NCBI GenBank assembly: GCA_038380795.1
Contig: CM076270.1
Span: forward strand, 18,554,001 to 18,618,000
Origin: Pyrocephalus nanus
Taxonomy: Eukaryota; Chordata; Aves; Passeriformes; Tyrannidae
Direction: 5' to 3'
Length of the DNA: 64,000 nt
Positions 14,437-28,400 of this stretch are shown piece after piece. The first letter of the stretch is position 1. Each line of letters starts with the position of its first letter. Made by a program: the position numbers and the translations under genes. Below the pieces are notes generated by a model. The model did no database searches. It was not told the origin of the DNA and saw nothing but the letters and a program-made list of their open reading frames with translations.

Positions 14437-15373
14437 AAAAAAGCAGGAGCAGCCCTTTGTCTCTCAAAGCTGTACTTCATGCAGGAGAACATAGACAGGC
14501 TGTTCCTTTTTCAGCCCAGCAAAACTACCCCCAGCAGTACCCTGTGTGTGCACAATAGACAATGACAACATCTGTGTGAGACTGGAAAGAGCTGCCACCA
14601 CCCACATCTGCAACATGAGAAAAAAGGGGAACAACATCAAGTGACATTTTCTGTAAATAAGAACAGGCCCCTTACATCATGTCAAATGATAACTGATTCA
14701 CAATACCAGCACCTGCCTGCCTTGCAAACCCTGGATAAAAACACGGATTGTGGCTAAAGAAAGGGATCGCAGGGCTCTCAAGAAGCTGAATTGCAACAAG
14801 TACATGGGCAGCTCTGTGCTCTGCTGGGCTGCTTGGCTTTATCTTCCCTTCCCAGAAACCTCACTTTTATCCATTTCTTAAAAGAGACCACGAACAGTAT
14901 CATACAAACCTCCAGCTTTCTCAGGCAGGCATTTTATTTCACCAATATTCAAGCAGGCCAAACCTACCAAGAAGTGAAGTCCTCAAAGCACCGGGGTCAC
15001 AGTCACATTTAGAAATCTTGAATGACATTCTCAATCCAAAGGGACCGTTAAACAACAACGTGGCATTCAGCCAAACACCCAGAGATTTGACTTCCACTGA
15101 CACACACTCAGGCACACTGGGACAATTTGGGCTTTTGTGATAAGCAGAGATAGTAACCCCTCTGTTTCAGATAGTATATAACTTCCAGCTCTGTCAGTGC
15201 AGCCTGCATCCCTGCAGTTTGATTTATGTGTAAGGCTCTGTATTGTTTTATTCACTGCATTGACCATGCAATCAATTAATGTCCAATTTAAATCTACTAC
15301 ATTCCATATATAAGATTGTTTTTTTAACTAGGCAGAATGCTTAAATTTCTCTGCGAGGACAACCCTCTCGCAG

Positions 15374-15390
15374 AAAAAAAAAAAAAAAAA
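15374..15390. repeat. A17 homopolymer
   Basis: Seventeen consecutive A in CAB39 intron 1. Confidence 0.95.
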
Positions 15391-18300
15391 GCCACAAGAA
15401 CAAATACAGAAGCAAGATAAACAAATTCCTTTAATTAATTTAATTCTCCAAAGAATAGGCACACCAGCCTGGAGTATGGTCTCTCGTGTAACTTCATTTT
15501 TTCATATTCAAAGGTTCAGAAAACGTGCCACCTCTATACCAGAAATGTGTGCTACAGTTTGAAAACTGATTGCTTAACAGCAGCAGGGTGTTTCTGTTGT
15601 AGGTAGTATGTTTTTGTTATTGCAAGCTCCCTGCATTACTATTTTCAGAACAATACTGGTACGAGAAATAGCACAGTGACACTCCTGACTGCAGTGAAAT
15701 GTGCAGTTACTCTGCAGACAAATTAATTACCAGCACTGAAGTCTCACCAAGACAGGCTTTTAAAGCTACGTTGAAGGCAAAGGAAGACAAGCAGCACAAG
15801 CAAAGGCACAAAAGCAAACTTAACCTTTCTACTTAAGACATACCGTGAATTTACCACAACATAAAAAAGTATTTAACTTTTTTCCTCTGCATAAATAAAG
15901 CCCTATTTAAGTATCCAACCCTATTCCAGCTTAGCAGAGCAAACAGCCACCTTTCCCCCATGCAAATGCTACTTAAATAATGTACAAACCCCAATTTTGT
16001 GAAACAAAGAAGTGCAATAAACTCAATTCCTTATTCTATCCTAGGCCCCACAGTTTAATTGCAGTGTGTTAAGTCCTCTTACTGCCTTGTTTACACACCA
16101 AGAGTTAAAGGTGACTGCTTTTAGCAAGCTCCTAAGGAGGAAAAGAGGAAAAAACCCTTCAGCTATTTCCTGGCTGCAACTGCGCATGTTAAACAAAACC
16201 CAAGCCTAGTGAAAAACCACGTGGTAACATCCAGTTAATGTGCACAGAAGGAGATAAGCTGAAGATCACACAAAACCAACATAATTTTTTACTAAGGCCA
16301 AACAATGAACAGTGAGGTTTTCCCCGAGACAAATGAGCCAACCCAAGAGCCGGCCACCACTGATGGGGGATGCCCCATTCCCCCTCTGCTCCCAGCACCA
16401 TCTCCTTCCCCCACTTTCATGCTCGGCTCAGCTGAGCCATCCATGATCTGAGCCACTCACTGAGTGACCAGAAAACCAACAAGGAAAGTAGAGAATACAT
16501 CCCTTTGACCAGCAAGTAGCCGTGAATCAGCCCCCTCAGCTCATGATCTCACCATCGGAGCACCCCATGGAAAGGCTGGAGCTCAATCACCAGCAGGACT
16601 GAAGGGGGAAGGTCACTCTCCATCATTATTTTGAGTGGTCTGATATTTGTCTGAGTGCCCCATGTGTGGCTGAACTCTCCAAAATGGCAGAAGACAAAGC
16701 CAACCAAAATGAGGGAAAATTAATTAGAAAAAAAAATAATTGGAAAGGTTCTTAAGACAAAGCAGTACATGGCACTCCCAACCGTGAGCCAGAGCCAGCC
16801 CAAGGGAGGAGGAGAGGAAAAGGCTGGGGCAGGCAGGAGGGAAGGGCACATCACCTCCTCCTCCAGGTAGAGGGAAGCTGCCAACCTCTATCCTGAAATC
16901 ATGTCGTGTGTTGGTTACACTCAGCAGTGTTAATAACACAGAGGAGGATGGCTTAAACAAATACAGTTAAATAAACTAATGAGTCTACAACGGCAAAATA
17001 TCGAGATTCACAGCAAACAGTTGGGTCTGCTCTGTATGTGGATTTTTAATTGACAATTTATCAGTCTATTACTGACAAAACATGCTGCATCTTGCTAAAA
17101 AGAGGCATGTTGTTATTAAAAAATATAACACAGCAGGCTCGTGTTTGTCTTGATAGAACTGATTTCCCCCAGAACCTGCTCTTTTGCTGTAGGCCTTTCG
17201 GATTAACAGGGATCATTAAGCCAGTATTGAAAACAATAACATAAATCAGTTTTCATCACATCTTATTGTCACAAGTGGCTGTTAGTTCAGTCAGAATTCA
17301 CCGCTGTGAAGTCTGGTTGGAATGATAAAGCCAGAAATAGATCAAGAAATTATGCATTTTTAAAAGCACTGTCTCACACTCAGGCATGCCCAGCATCCAG
17401 AAGGAAGACTGACAGTCATTCCTTTGATCCAAGAACCAATTTTTATGCAAGCTACCATGCTCCTTGGGAAAAAAAAAAAAAATATTCGAGTACTTCAAAG
17501 CCAGAAGCAGACACCGTATCAGTATTTAGCCAGAGGTAAGCTCCTGCCTGTACTTTCTGTAAGCACCGTTTGAGAGCAGAGCAGCCCTGCCCTGGTGCAT
17601 GTGCAGCAGCTGGCAGGGCAGGACAGCAGCCAGGTGCCACTGTGAGGCATCTGGAATATCGCTGCCAGCTCTTCCCTGCGAATTCCTGGCTGCAGCATGT
17701 CTTCCTGGAAGGCCTCACCACTTCTAATTGCACGAGTAGAGCTGACCCAAGGCAGCATCCATCATTTCCTTCAGTCTATTATTTAAACTGAGTACTCACA
17801 TTCCTCATTAAAACATTCTTCCACATTTTTCATGTGCTGTTTTCTACTACATCTTTCAGTATTCTCATTCTGGATATGCGGTTTCTTATTAGATTAAACA
17901 ACTTTCAAGAGGTTCAGCACTGTACCAAAACAATTTTTTTCCTTTTCTTTTTGATATGCTAAACAAATTGAAGCATGACAGCCTCTCATCCAAAACATAT
18001 GTCTTAATAGCATGGTTTATTAATACCTCACCTGCAAAACTTTCCTATCCCAGAGGAAATGAGATTGATAAAGAGCAAAAGCCCCACCTCAGTGTATTTC
18101 AGGGCTCCAGCATGAACTATTGAGTATAACCATGGCTTTACTTGCATAAGCATGCCATTAACAGAATGGCTATGGCTGTAACTGGTAATTACTGCCACTA
18201 CCAGCTGGCAGCATTTAGGAGCACAGTCCAGCTCTAAGGCATTTTTGCTATCCTGTAAATACTTCCACACACCTTTTCAGCATTTCTTTCAACACAACTT

Positions 18301-19424
18301 TAAAACATGGATAGGAGGACTAACTACCTTAACTATCTGTCATATAAGAAGTAAAACTATTGACATACTAAATACCTAAAGCAATCAATGACCTGTTTGG
18401 ATCTGCAGTGATATTTTGTGAGTAATACAATTCATACACAAGAGTTTTCCTGCAAGAGAGGTACATTCACCTCATACCTGGCATGTCCCACTCATCACTG
18501 AATACCAGCAGCTTTCCTAAAATTCACTATTAACTTGTTCAAGTCCACAGCACACAAAAGCTTTAAAATGATTCAAAAGCAGTTTCACAATGCTGCATCA
18601 CAGAATTCTTTGTGGTGTGACCCACTTAAAGATGAACATGGGGGAAAAAAAAATCCCCTCTCTGAGAATGGCAACTCAGTTCAGGGAAAAATGAAAATCA
18701 GGAAGGAAAAAAAAATCCCTCGTGCAAAACAGATGAACAGTAAAGTGAACAAAAAAAAATTAATTCAATGGATTCAGGAAAAAAAAAGAAATTTGGAAAA
18801 TAAATTTCTACAAAAAATGGAATTCATAATGTGACTTAGCTTCTTACTTTCTGAAAATTTCAAAGCAATTAAGTCCCTGGCAGTTCACAGCCCTGCTTGT
18901 TTCTTTAGCACCAAATGCCAGCTGATTCCTTTCATTAAGCAGGCCTCTCTCTTGCCATTCAATTAATTTACTGATCCTTCTGCCTCTTCAAGAGCCTGCT
19001 TCTCCAGCAGACACCTGCGCGATGCCGGACAAAGAGAAGGGCAGCTCCTGCCATGAGGCTCAACCAGCTCACTGCAGCCTCCTAAAACTGCCTCATCCTT
19101 TGTGACTTGCACGTTATTGCATTCATTGCAGTTTAACACACGGAAAAATTAACTAGAAACCGGTTTCAAATAATGTTGCTGCTTTTAAGGGGCTTCAGAG
19201 ATCCAGCATAGAGCAGAAAAGCTTGTTAATACTAATGCTTAGTATCTGAAATCCCAGCTCTGCCTCCATGTTCAAGGAAATCTTATGACTCAGCTTCTTT
19301 CCCTGGTGTACTGTTTAGAGTTACCCCACCCATTCATTTCCCCACAAACCTTACTGCTATACTGCAGTGTGGTATACAGGCAAGCATGTAAATGCCTCAC
19401 CCATTCCTTGGTAAATATATTTTT

Positions 19425-19444
19425 AAAATAATAATAATAATAAT
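19425..19444. repeat. (AAT)n simple repeat
   Basis: About six AAT units in CAB39 intron 1. Confidence 0.9.
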
Positions 19445-21536
19445 CCTAAGTTTCACCCCAAAAAGTAACTGCTATCTTTAACACACTGCACCAAAAAAAG
19501 AAAAAAAAAAAGGAACTTACTTGAAGCTTCAAGAAAAGTTGTCAGACAATATGTCCACTTCTAGCCAGGTAGAAGCTGAAATAATTTTCTCATAACCTGG
19601 TATTACAGTCAATCCCTGTTGGCTCAGATGCCTGTACTGCATCATCACAAACCCCAGAATATTTGTTACATGACAAAAAACACTGCAATTATGTACGTGC
19701 CATTCCACGTACCCTTGGAAGCAAAAATTCGAAGCAAGAGTCTCCTCTGTAACTATTTCTATTCCCTGGTATACATTATTTACATTATTTTCCAGAGGTT
19801 CTTTTTGCATCAGGTTTCTGATATACATCTAAGGGTGAATTCTGAGAGCGAAGAAGTGGCATGAGGGAAGGCAGAAGGACACAGAAGTTTAATCTCTGAC
19901 CTATTTCGCATCGTGGTCTGGAGTTCACACATTCCAACAACTAAGCATGTCCGCAGGAGCATCAGAAACTGCAGAGGCAAAGGACAGAAAACCCCACCAG
20001 CCCCCCAACATCAGCCTTTGGCCTTAACCAGACAGCCAGGGCCATGATCAGAGGGAAAACAGATCCCTTCAAACACGAGTCGGTGACGTAAGCAAGGAGG
20101 ATGAGAATCCCAAGGAGCAGCACAAGACAGAAAGGGAAGTGCACGTGCGCTTTGGGGGAGTCTTGTTTTGAAGAGAAGCTCAGAACAATTAAATTGCAAG
20201 AGTGGTCCTGGGATTGTTCCAGACCAATCCCCTAAGGGGCAATTTTCTTTGGAGAATATTCTCTCAGACAAGAAACTGCACTCACTAAAACCATTCTCTA
20301 GTAGCACAAGCAACAAAGCTAGGAAAAAAAAAAAAAGGAAATGGATAAAGTATTTACTCAAATATAGTTTCAGTAAGAACCATGTCACAGTATTACTTTT
20401 AAAACTGACTTTTAAGAAAAACAACAATATTTTTCCCATAGTTCCTTTATTTTCTTTGGACACCATATTCTATGGCCTGCTAGAAACTTCTAATGCTCAA
20501 CATAAGTTTATCAAAGTTCAACACAAGGTAACTCTTCATCTACTTTACCTGAAGATCAACAGATCTTTAATAAAGATAACATACAAAAGAGTAAGATCAC
20601 TTAAGGAAGGACAACATTAAAGCATTAAGATAATAGGCTATAAAACAGTCATCTCCACATAGCTCAGGAACCTCCAAAAAACACTGATTAAGAACTGGGA
20701 AGATATATCAGTGTCCCTCTTCCCTACTGATTATTACTGGTCCCTGCCACAGGCAGCACAGAACAAACTACATCCATCTCTGTTTTGACAGACCTACCTC
20801 TGAAGGCTTCCCTTGCAAAATAATCAGTTTGGGAGTTGACAATTAAAGAAAGTTTATGTTAGACTACTGCACAATTCACCTCAGTCTCAAAAGCTTTACA
20901 ATCTAGCTGAGATGACACGCAATCAAGCATAGCTTAATGTCTCTGGGTTCACTTTTGTGCATTAGCTTGACAGAACTGGGGCTGAAACCCAAAACCATCA
21001 GGGACAGAAAGCTGCACTGCAAAAAAATTGGTCACACTCCTGAGAGGTGGCTCTGAGACCACAGAAGACTTCTCCATTCTGACATTATTCCCTCTACTGA
21101 GAGATCTCAGTGGTGTGACATAAAGATTAAAATGTAAATTATTCTGAGATCAACTGTCACGATTCCAAGCTGATTCTTGCTCCGAGAAACTGAGGGAACT
21201 TGGCCCATGATTCAATGATTACATATCTCCTCTGCAAAAGGGAGTTCCTGACAAATTACCTATGGGAGTTATGTACTGAGTCACAGAGAAAGCAGGAGAG
21301 GGCAATCAATAAACGACTCAGAATCATGGCCCCACCATTACTGTGAATCTTCTCCCTCTAGTTCATTAAGTCTTCATTCAGTAAAGGAAAAGTTGTTCAG
21401 GGTTTTTTTTTCCCTCTGAATTCTCTCTTACTTAGTACTAGGAGCTGAAGTAATATCTGAGCTGATCCATAGTCCCTGGCATTTAAAACACACTTTTGAT
21501 GACAATACAAAGGGTTCACTGACACAGCTCTACTGA

Positions 21537-21596
21537 CAAATCCTACCAGTGCAGATTAATAAAAAACAAATCCTACCAGCTTGGATTAACAAAAAA
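21537..21596. repeat. Two-copy 30-bp tandem duplication
   Basis: Unit 1 (21537-21566) and unit 2 (21567-21596) share CAAATCCTACCAG and GATTAA.AAAAAA. They differ at a few central positions (TGCA versus CTTG, T versus C). This is an old local duplication in CAB39 intron 1. Confidence 0.9.
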
Positions 21597-22149
21597 CACA
21601 CCCTCTGACCATGGTAAGTGCAACTGTGCTAGGGCTTTACTGGTTAAGTACCTTCATAAAGAGCACTCTCTCCTTCACACTGCCAACCCAAATCAGTACC
21701 ACCATCAATCAAGTGTCTAATTTTCCCAAGCCAGCTGTGTGGAGGTATCTTTTAGTATGGAACTTTCAGCCAGCTCATCCTCAGACCAAAATCCCTGCTC
21801 CCTCTTGAGTACGCTGTACCAAGGACAATGTGGCTGATGGGAAAACATCACCAAGATCAGCAAAATCACAGGCTAGCCAGGAAAAACTTCTCCTTCCTCT
21901 CGGTTACTGAAAATCAACAATTAGTTTCATGGGCATCACTTGAAAGAAAAAGGCAAATAAAAATCAGCACATTACAGGCCAGCACACACCTGTGAGATTC
22001 ACATGTACATCTCATGGCTACCAAGACACCAGGGCAGTTGTAAGAACTAAACTCAGGGGAAGCAGCTGGCTGAAAGCAGCCTGAATAAAACTGTCAGGGG
22101 TTCAGGAAACAGAAAATACTTGGATAATTTATTATCCACCACGTGAGTG

Positions 22150-23090
22150 GCACTTCCCAGGGGGTCACTACTGGACCAGCACTGTTCAACATGTTTGTCA
22201 GTGGGATTGATCCCACCCTCACCAAGCTTGCTGATGACATCAAGCTGTGGGGTCTTGGCCAATGTGCTGGAGGGAAAGGATGTCATCCAGAGGGGTCTGG
22301 AAAAGCCTGAGAGGCGGGCCCATGTGAACCTCGTGAGGTTCAACAAGGCCAACTGCAAGGTCCTGCACGTGGGATGGGGCAATCCTGAGCACAGAGAGAG
22401 TCTGGGCAGAGAACGGATTGAGAGCATCCCTGCAGGAAAGGACCTGGGATCTTCACTGATGGGATGGGCGCTGGAGCCCAGAATGCCAACTGTGTCCTGG
22501 GCTGCATCAAAAGCCCTGTGGGAAGCAGGTGAGGGAAGAGATTCAGCCCCTCTGAATCCCCTGCTCTGCTCTCACAAGACCCACCTGCAGTGCTGCCTCC
22601 AGCTGTGGGGCCCCCAGCACAACGGGGGAAGTGGATCTGCTGGAGCGAGTTCAGAGGAGGCCACAAAATGATCAGAGGGCTGGAGCATCTCTGCCATGGA
22701 CACAAGCTGAGAGTTGAGGTTGCTCATTCTGGGAAAAAGAAGGCTCTTAAAGTACCTTCCAGTGCCTAAAGGGGCTACAGAAGAGATGGAGAGGGGCTTT
22801 TGACAAGGGCATGTAGTGACAGGACATAGGGGAATGGCTTCACACTGAAAACAGGCAGGGTTAGATCAGATATTAGGAAGAAATTCTTCCCTGTGAGGGT
22901 GGTGAATCACTAGAACAGACTGCCCAGAGAAGTTGTGGATGCCCCATCCCTGGAAGTGTTCAAGGCCAGGCTGGATGGGGCTGTGAGTAACCTGGCCTAG
23001 TGGAAGGTGTCCCTGCCCATGGCAGGGGGGCTGGAACTGGATGGTCTTTAAGGTCCTTTCCAACCCAAACCATTCAAGGATTCTGTGATA
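22150..23090 (+). mobile_element. CR1 LINE, C-terminal reverse transcriptase part and 3' UTR
   Basis: The 5' part translates to a decayed CR1 ORF2 C-terminus. Visible are a LADDIKLWG segment equivalent to the RT active-site region (ADD), a [20 protein letters not shown] segment (CR1 'KFNKGKCKVLHLG'), and [11 protein letters not shown] (CR1 'LEYCVQFWAPQ'). It ends with the CR1 3' tail (CTGGATGGGGCTGTGAGTAA to AAGGATTCTGTGAT). The frame is broken after about 22.67 kb, so it is dead. It lies antisense to CAB39 in intron 1 and is about 0.94 kb of a roughly 4.5-kb full-length element. Confidence 0.93.
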
Positions 23091-25373
23091 ATATTACCTC
23101 CCTTTTTTAACTAAATGAGAAAACATTACTGAGTTGATGATTACATTTTGTGCCATGATAATAAACAAGCAAACAAAACCAAACCTTAAAGGATAATTCA
23201 CTCCATTCTCCCAAGAAAAGAACCAGCCACAGCAACACAGAAATTTCACATAAATAATTTCAAGATCACAATATACCTAAAGTGGCTTTAAAACAAGTGT
23301 CTTTTATACAGTTCCCTTAAATCACCTCTGTTTCTCCTGCCAGTTTACATGTTTGGTCTAAATCTTCCAAGTCACTAATAGATTTGATTTCTGCTACATA
23401 AACCACAGCACACCTCGAGTGCCAAGCCAGGTTGCTCTGGGGTAAGGCAGAGCACAGAAGGATGTATTTTAGGGCAGCCATGATGCATCCCAGGGTTAGG
23501 AGAGCACTCTGTGGCACAAACCTTCAGGAAAGAGGAGGCAAGTGTCATAACACTTAACACCATGCCCTTGTATTTCCCTTTTGTATGTTCTGAGGCAGAG
23601 GGAGGGGAGTTTTAGCTTAGCTGTGAACTTCATGCTATGAAATGCTCTGAAGCACAGAATCAAAAGGGGGAATGATCTGGACTGTGCCCCAAACATGCTT
23701 TTGTCATACCAACCTAATTAAGAGTCCTTCTGATGACTCACAAGACACCAGAGCAAAGATCTATGATACAGCAGGATCCTTCAGCACACACACTCTGAAA
23801 AGCTGGATATTCCTGAAAAACTCACGTCAGAGTCCTTCTCCCTCCTGGCACCACCTGAGAGTTCCAGTTACTCAAAGTTATTGTACATTAAATGAAAACA
23901 GAATATAGATAATGTGTCAGATGTCTGTGGTGATCTATCAGGTATACATACATGCTACTTTTCATCCCTCTCTTTTTGGGGACACTTGAGTTATCTTTCC
24001 AGGTAGACCCCATCACGCCAATCAAACTTCTTCTGCTTCTATCAGAGTAACAAATACAAAAAAGTAACAACCTTGGGATGGGCAGGTTGAAAGCCTTCAT
24101 AACAAGTTTAACGTTTGAATTTATTCCAGCCAAATCTCAGAAGAAAATATCTCACAGTCCCTGCTTGCTAGTCCAACACAAATTGACCAAAAGTTTCAAC
24201 AAGTATTTTTGCATTTTTAAAGAAAAGGAGGCTGGAGGCAAGACCACAGCAGAGAGACACCTGTCCAAAAGGAAGACATTCCAACCTATTTCACTTGGAA
24301 GCAGCCACCAAGAGCCCGGAGGCTTCACAAACTGTAACTAAAGCACTGTTGATACTTTCTATTCTCCCAAAACAAATACAGGTCCACAAACCAAAAACTG
24401 CTCGAGAGCTGCCTGGCTGCAGACAGCAAGTGAAAAATGAGGCTTGGAACCAGAAGCAATTAATATTAACTCCACAAAAACAGTGGGAAAACTAAAGCAT
24501 CTCTGAGGGACGGTTCCCTTATCTAATCTACTAAGGAGAGTTGGACTGGAAAAGGCAACAATCAAATTGTTTTGAAATACTAAAATAAGAGCTCCCAACT
24601 TTCCTCTCATGCAATTACTGTGCAACACCACCAAGAGAAACTGGAACACTACAGAAGTTACCACCTCTACAGGTTTACCCAAGGAATGATCACACGTTAC
24701 CTCTGCAATGACTGAAGGGCAGCAGAACTTCCAGAGGGCTGACACCAAGCTCAGGTGGGAATACTTGCATTTTAGCTGATACTTAAACTCCTAACATTGT
24801 GTATTTTTATTTATTTCAGCTACATCAGTATCCTGTCAGTCCTCTATTCCTTGGGGCTATGTGGAAAAAAACAAAACAAAAACCCCCACAGCCTTCAAAA
24901 TTATTAATTGGTGAATGGGCTCAACATTATTTTATTTAATTAGGGATTATAGAATTATTCATATAGGAGTTCACAACAATATAATGTCATCACTTTCTAA
25001 ATCACCAAGGGGCTTCAATCAAACAAGAGCTCTTAAACAATCAAATAGTCTAGAAATCAAAATTCACACCCTTGGTAAACTCCCAAGTTATACAAAAACT
25101 TCAATTATTTTTTTAAAACCTGCTTTTCTATGCTAAAAGACTTGTTCTAATTACAAAGGTGAGCCAAAAGGAACCATAATTCTCAAAAAAAAAAAAAAAG
25201 GAAATTCTATATATTGCAGTTCCATTTTTAACAACAAAGGCTATCAACTTATTCAGAAAATGCCAAAGAAGTAAGATTATGCTGGGTTTAAAACTGTAAC
25301 CTAAGGTCTGGCTGCAATCAAAATGGTTATAAATTATACTATTAACTATTGGTTATAAATTCTTTAAGGTAAC

Positions 25374-25432
25374 CACAGAATCACAGCATGGTTTGAGTTG
25401 GAAAGGACACTAAAGACCATCTAGTTCACAAT
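25374..25432 (-). mobile_element. CR1 3'-end fragment
   Basis: A short segment, CACAGAATCACAGCATGG followed by GAGTTGGAAAGGACACTAAAG, matches the complement of the CR1 3' end. Only about 60 bases remain before similarity fades. Confidence 0.75.
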
Positions 25433-28400
25433 CATTTTAAAACTAGTTTGGTTACCTGATTTAGGGACTTGATCAGAATCAGGATTTTCTGAGTTTTAGT
25501 ATAAATCTCAGAGGCATGAATCCACCACACTGAAAGTTAGGGTATCATAATGAATACACGTGATAAGGTGTAGAAACTTCTGTTGTACTTACACTTTTCA
25601 ATGCTTGTTAGTAATGATGAAAGTTAAAAAGAACCTATTTAGAGAGAAAAGCTTCTATATTTCTGGCCAACAATCGCTCTCCTTGTTCACTAAAGAGCTC
25701 AAGAACAGCTACTTCTGCAACACAGATTTGACATTTCTTCCTAGATTTGATACTGTTAAGTCCTCAATCTGCCAGTGCCTAAGGGAGAGCAGAACCACCC
25801 TTCAGACTGCACTCCAACAATGCTTATCCAGTGCAATTCCCAAGAATTGTCTCTCATGGGCAGCCTCAGAGCAAAAAACCCAATCCACCTTTGTTGGATG
25901 TGAACTGTAAATCCAGGTCTACATGGCTGTTAACACTTTTTATTTATACATATGCACACACACACATATAGGCGTGTAAGTTCCCAAACAAGAATGAAAG
26001 CTCTCTAAACAGAGTTTATTTCCCTTTCAGATAGAAACAAAATGTATATACAGGTAAGAAGGAGTAACTACAATCATAGGTTAGAAAACAGGGGAGTTGA
26101 AGGCTGTTTGGTTTTTCCAGGTTAAAGGAATGAAGAAAATTGAAGTGTAATTCTCTTAACAGAATTTAAAACCTCGACACATTCATGAGTTTGTCATCGT
26201 GCACAAATGCCCTGAAATTTTTGTGACTTTTTGTGGAAAATATTCAACAATCTTGTAATGAAGAGGTTCTTTTGGATCTAATGATGTTCATCTCCTCCCC
26301 ATAACACATGAGTTAAGGGTAACACAAGTCAGACAGCACATCCATGCCAGGACTCTGCCCCAAACGCTCTGTGAGTGGATGCTGTTCCTAACAGAAGGAC
26401 TGTTTACTCCAGCTCCACCCTATTACAGAGTCAGTAGAGTTTGGAGATTGCTCAATGGCAATTACAGACGTAAAACGGAACTATGTTAGTCAATGCTGAT
26501 GAGTCAATATACTACTTTTCTTAGAGATTACAAATCTAAATGATCACCTCCACAACAGCATTTGTTTGGAAAACATAGAATATTTTCAAGGAGCTGCCTT
26601 TGTTATCAATAATTATCCATGAAATCCAAGGAAAAAGACTGTTTGATCTGGTCACTGTTTGCTTTCAATCATATTTTAAGACAATCTGAATTTCTGGTGT
26701 TGAAGTAGCAAAGTCCTCGAGTCCAACATCCAACACTTACAAGACTTATTATTTTCCAATTATCTTGATCAATTTCCTCAGTTGTACTTTATTTTTAAGA
26801 GGAGCCTTCATTCATCCCACTAACAAGCTCTACTAGCTTACAAAGAAGGCAAAATTTCTGTAGAACTTTTCCTTTTAGGAAGCTGGAAAGTGCACAGCAC
26901 GGCAGAGGACAGCAAATCCAGGTGCCTCAGACAAGACTACCAAGTACTGCCACAGACAGCTGAATTCTACCCCAAATCTTCCTTTCTCGTTAGGCAGCAC
27001 ACAACCCAAGTGCCCAACGTGGTCACTGCATAAGAGTCTATGCTCTTCTGAGAGCCCAAAATGAGATTTCAAGACTAACAACAAACACCACAGCCCCAGT
27101 ACAGGTGCCTGAACGTCAAACACCACTGTGGATGCATCAGAACAGCACAGCTTATTCTTCAAGTGCCCTTCCAGAGAAATCACAAACCTCCTACCTGTCT
27201 AGGGCAGGTGCCTTGGAGCAATAAAACAGAACTAGGTATCTATGTTTAGGCAGTTGAATTTCACATAAAAAATGGGTGTCACTGGGAAAAACATTTAGGA
27301 AGTGTAAGTTCTCAAGTGCTCCACGAGACAACACACACATCACCACACGCTCAAACACAGAAGGAGAAAACTGTGCTTAAGCATCATGCCCTGAAAAGAG
27401 GGGGAAGCACCACCATGATGCTGAGGAACACTGGGAATATGTGCTGTCATCAGTATCTGTGAACCAAAGAGAAAACTCACAAGGACCTCAGTCCTCCTGT
27501 CTTCACAGAACTGATTTTATGCAGTAAAACAAAAGACCAAACACTACACTGCAACTAAACCACAAGAGAAGGATGTCCCTGCACTGAGCACTCTCTTGTG
27601 CAGTGATGGAGCAGAGGTTCCTGCTGGAAAAGCCTGAAAACAATCACATAATCAAACTTTTTGTTCCAAATCAGTATAAGCAAAGCAAGGTTCTGAGTAT
27701 TTTCTAACTTTTGAGATGTTAACTTTGCTTTCTCAACTTTTTCTAATGTCATACCACATACAAAGTCTTTACCAGGAACTGTGCCTTGAGTGTCCCCCCT
27801 CAAAGGTATCGCTTTAAATTTTCCTGGGAAGTTTCTCCATCACCACCAATCTCCAGTCAGAAGAAACTTAGGACTTGAATAGCAGGTGTGACGGGTTACA
27901 CATAAACTGTGTGGGAGAGACTTCTCAGGGATCTCCTGTGTTACACTCAGTGCATGTCTCCATCACTAAGGTCTCATTTAGGCTGAATAAAACTTCCTAT
28001 ATATTTTCTTTTCTAAAACCATACTTCTCTGTGACTTTGCTTTTGCTCTTTCTTTGTCTGTACATGATCTCCAATAAAGTCAAAATGTTACATCGTGGTT
28101 AATTTTATAAACCATCACAATATATCAGGAAATAAAAGTCTTTTGACATCTATTAAAAGGAGCATAATCTCCCAAACCAGTAACTTCACATGTAACAGTC
28201 AGAAGTAAAACATAACAACACAAATAACTTTGGCCTCATAACTGCAGCAAAAGCTCCCAAAAGTGCTTACCCAGAGTAAGAGCTCAGAGCCTCCACTGCA
28301 GCAGGATGCTCTGAATGTGTGCTATCAGCACACACATCTACCACACCACACAAGATGTTACTGATAATTCAGTGTCTGCAGACTCTTCTTTACACCGAGC

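Noticed and set aside
14301..14558. Lysine-rich open frame
   Set aside because: It is made by translation of the A36 homopolymer.
20011..20620. Two opposed open frames of about 150 codons
   Set aside because: They overlap each other on opposite strands inside CAB39 intron 1. They show no domain, no splice context and low-complexity Lys/Phe runs.
22147..22671. Plus-strand open frame of 174 codons that looks like a gene
   Set aside because: It is the decayed C-terminus of a CR1 reverse transcriptase and continues into the CR1 3' tail.
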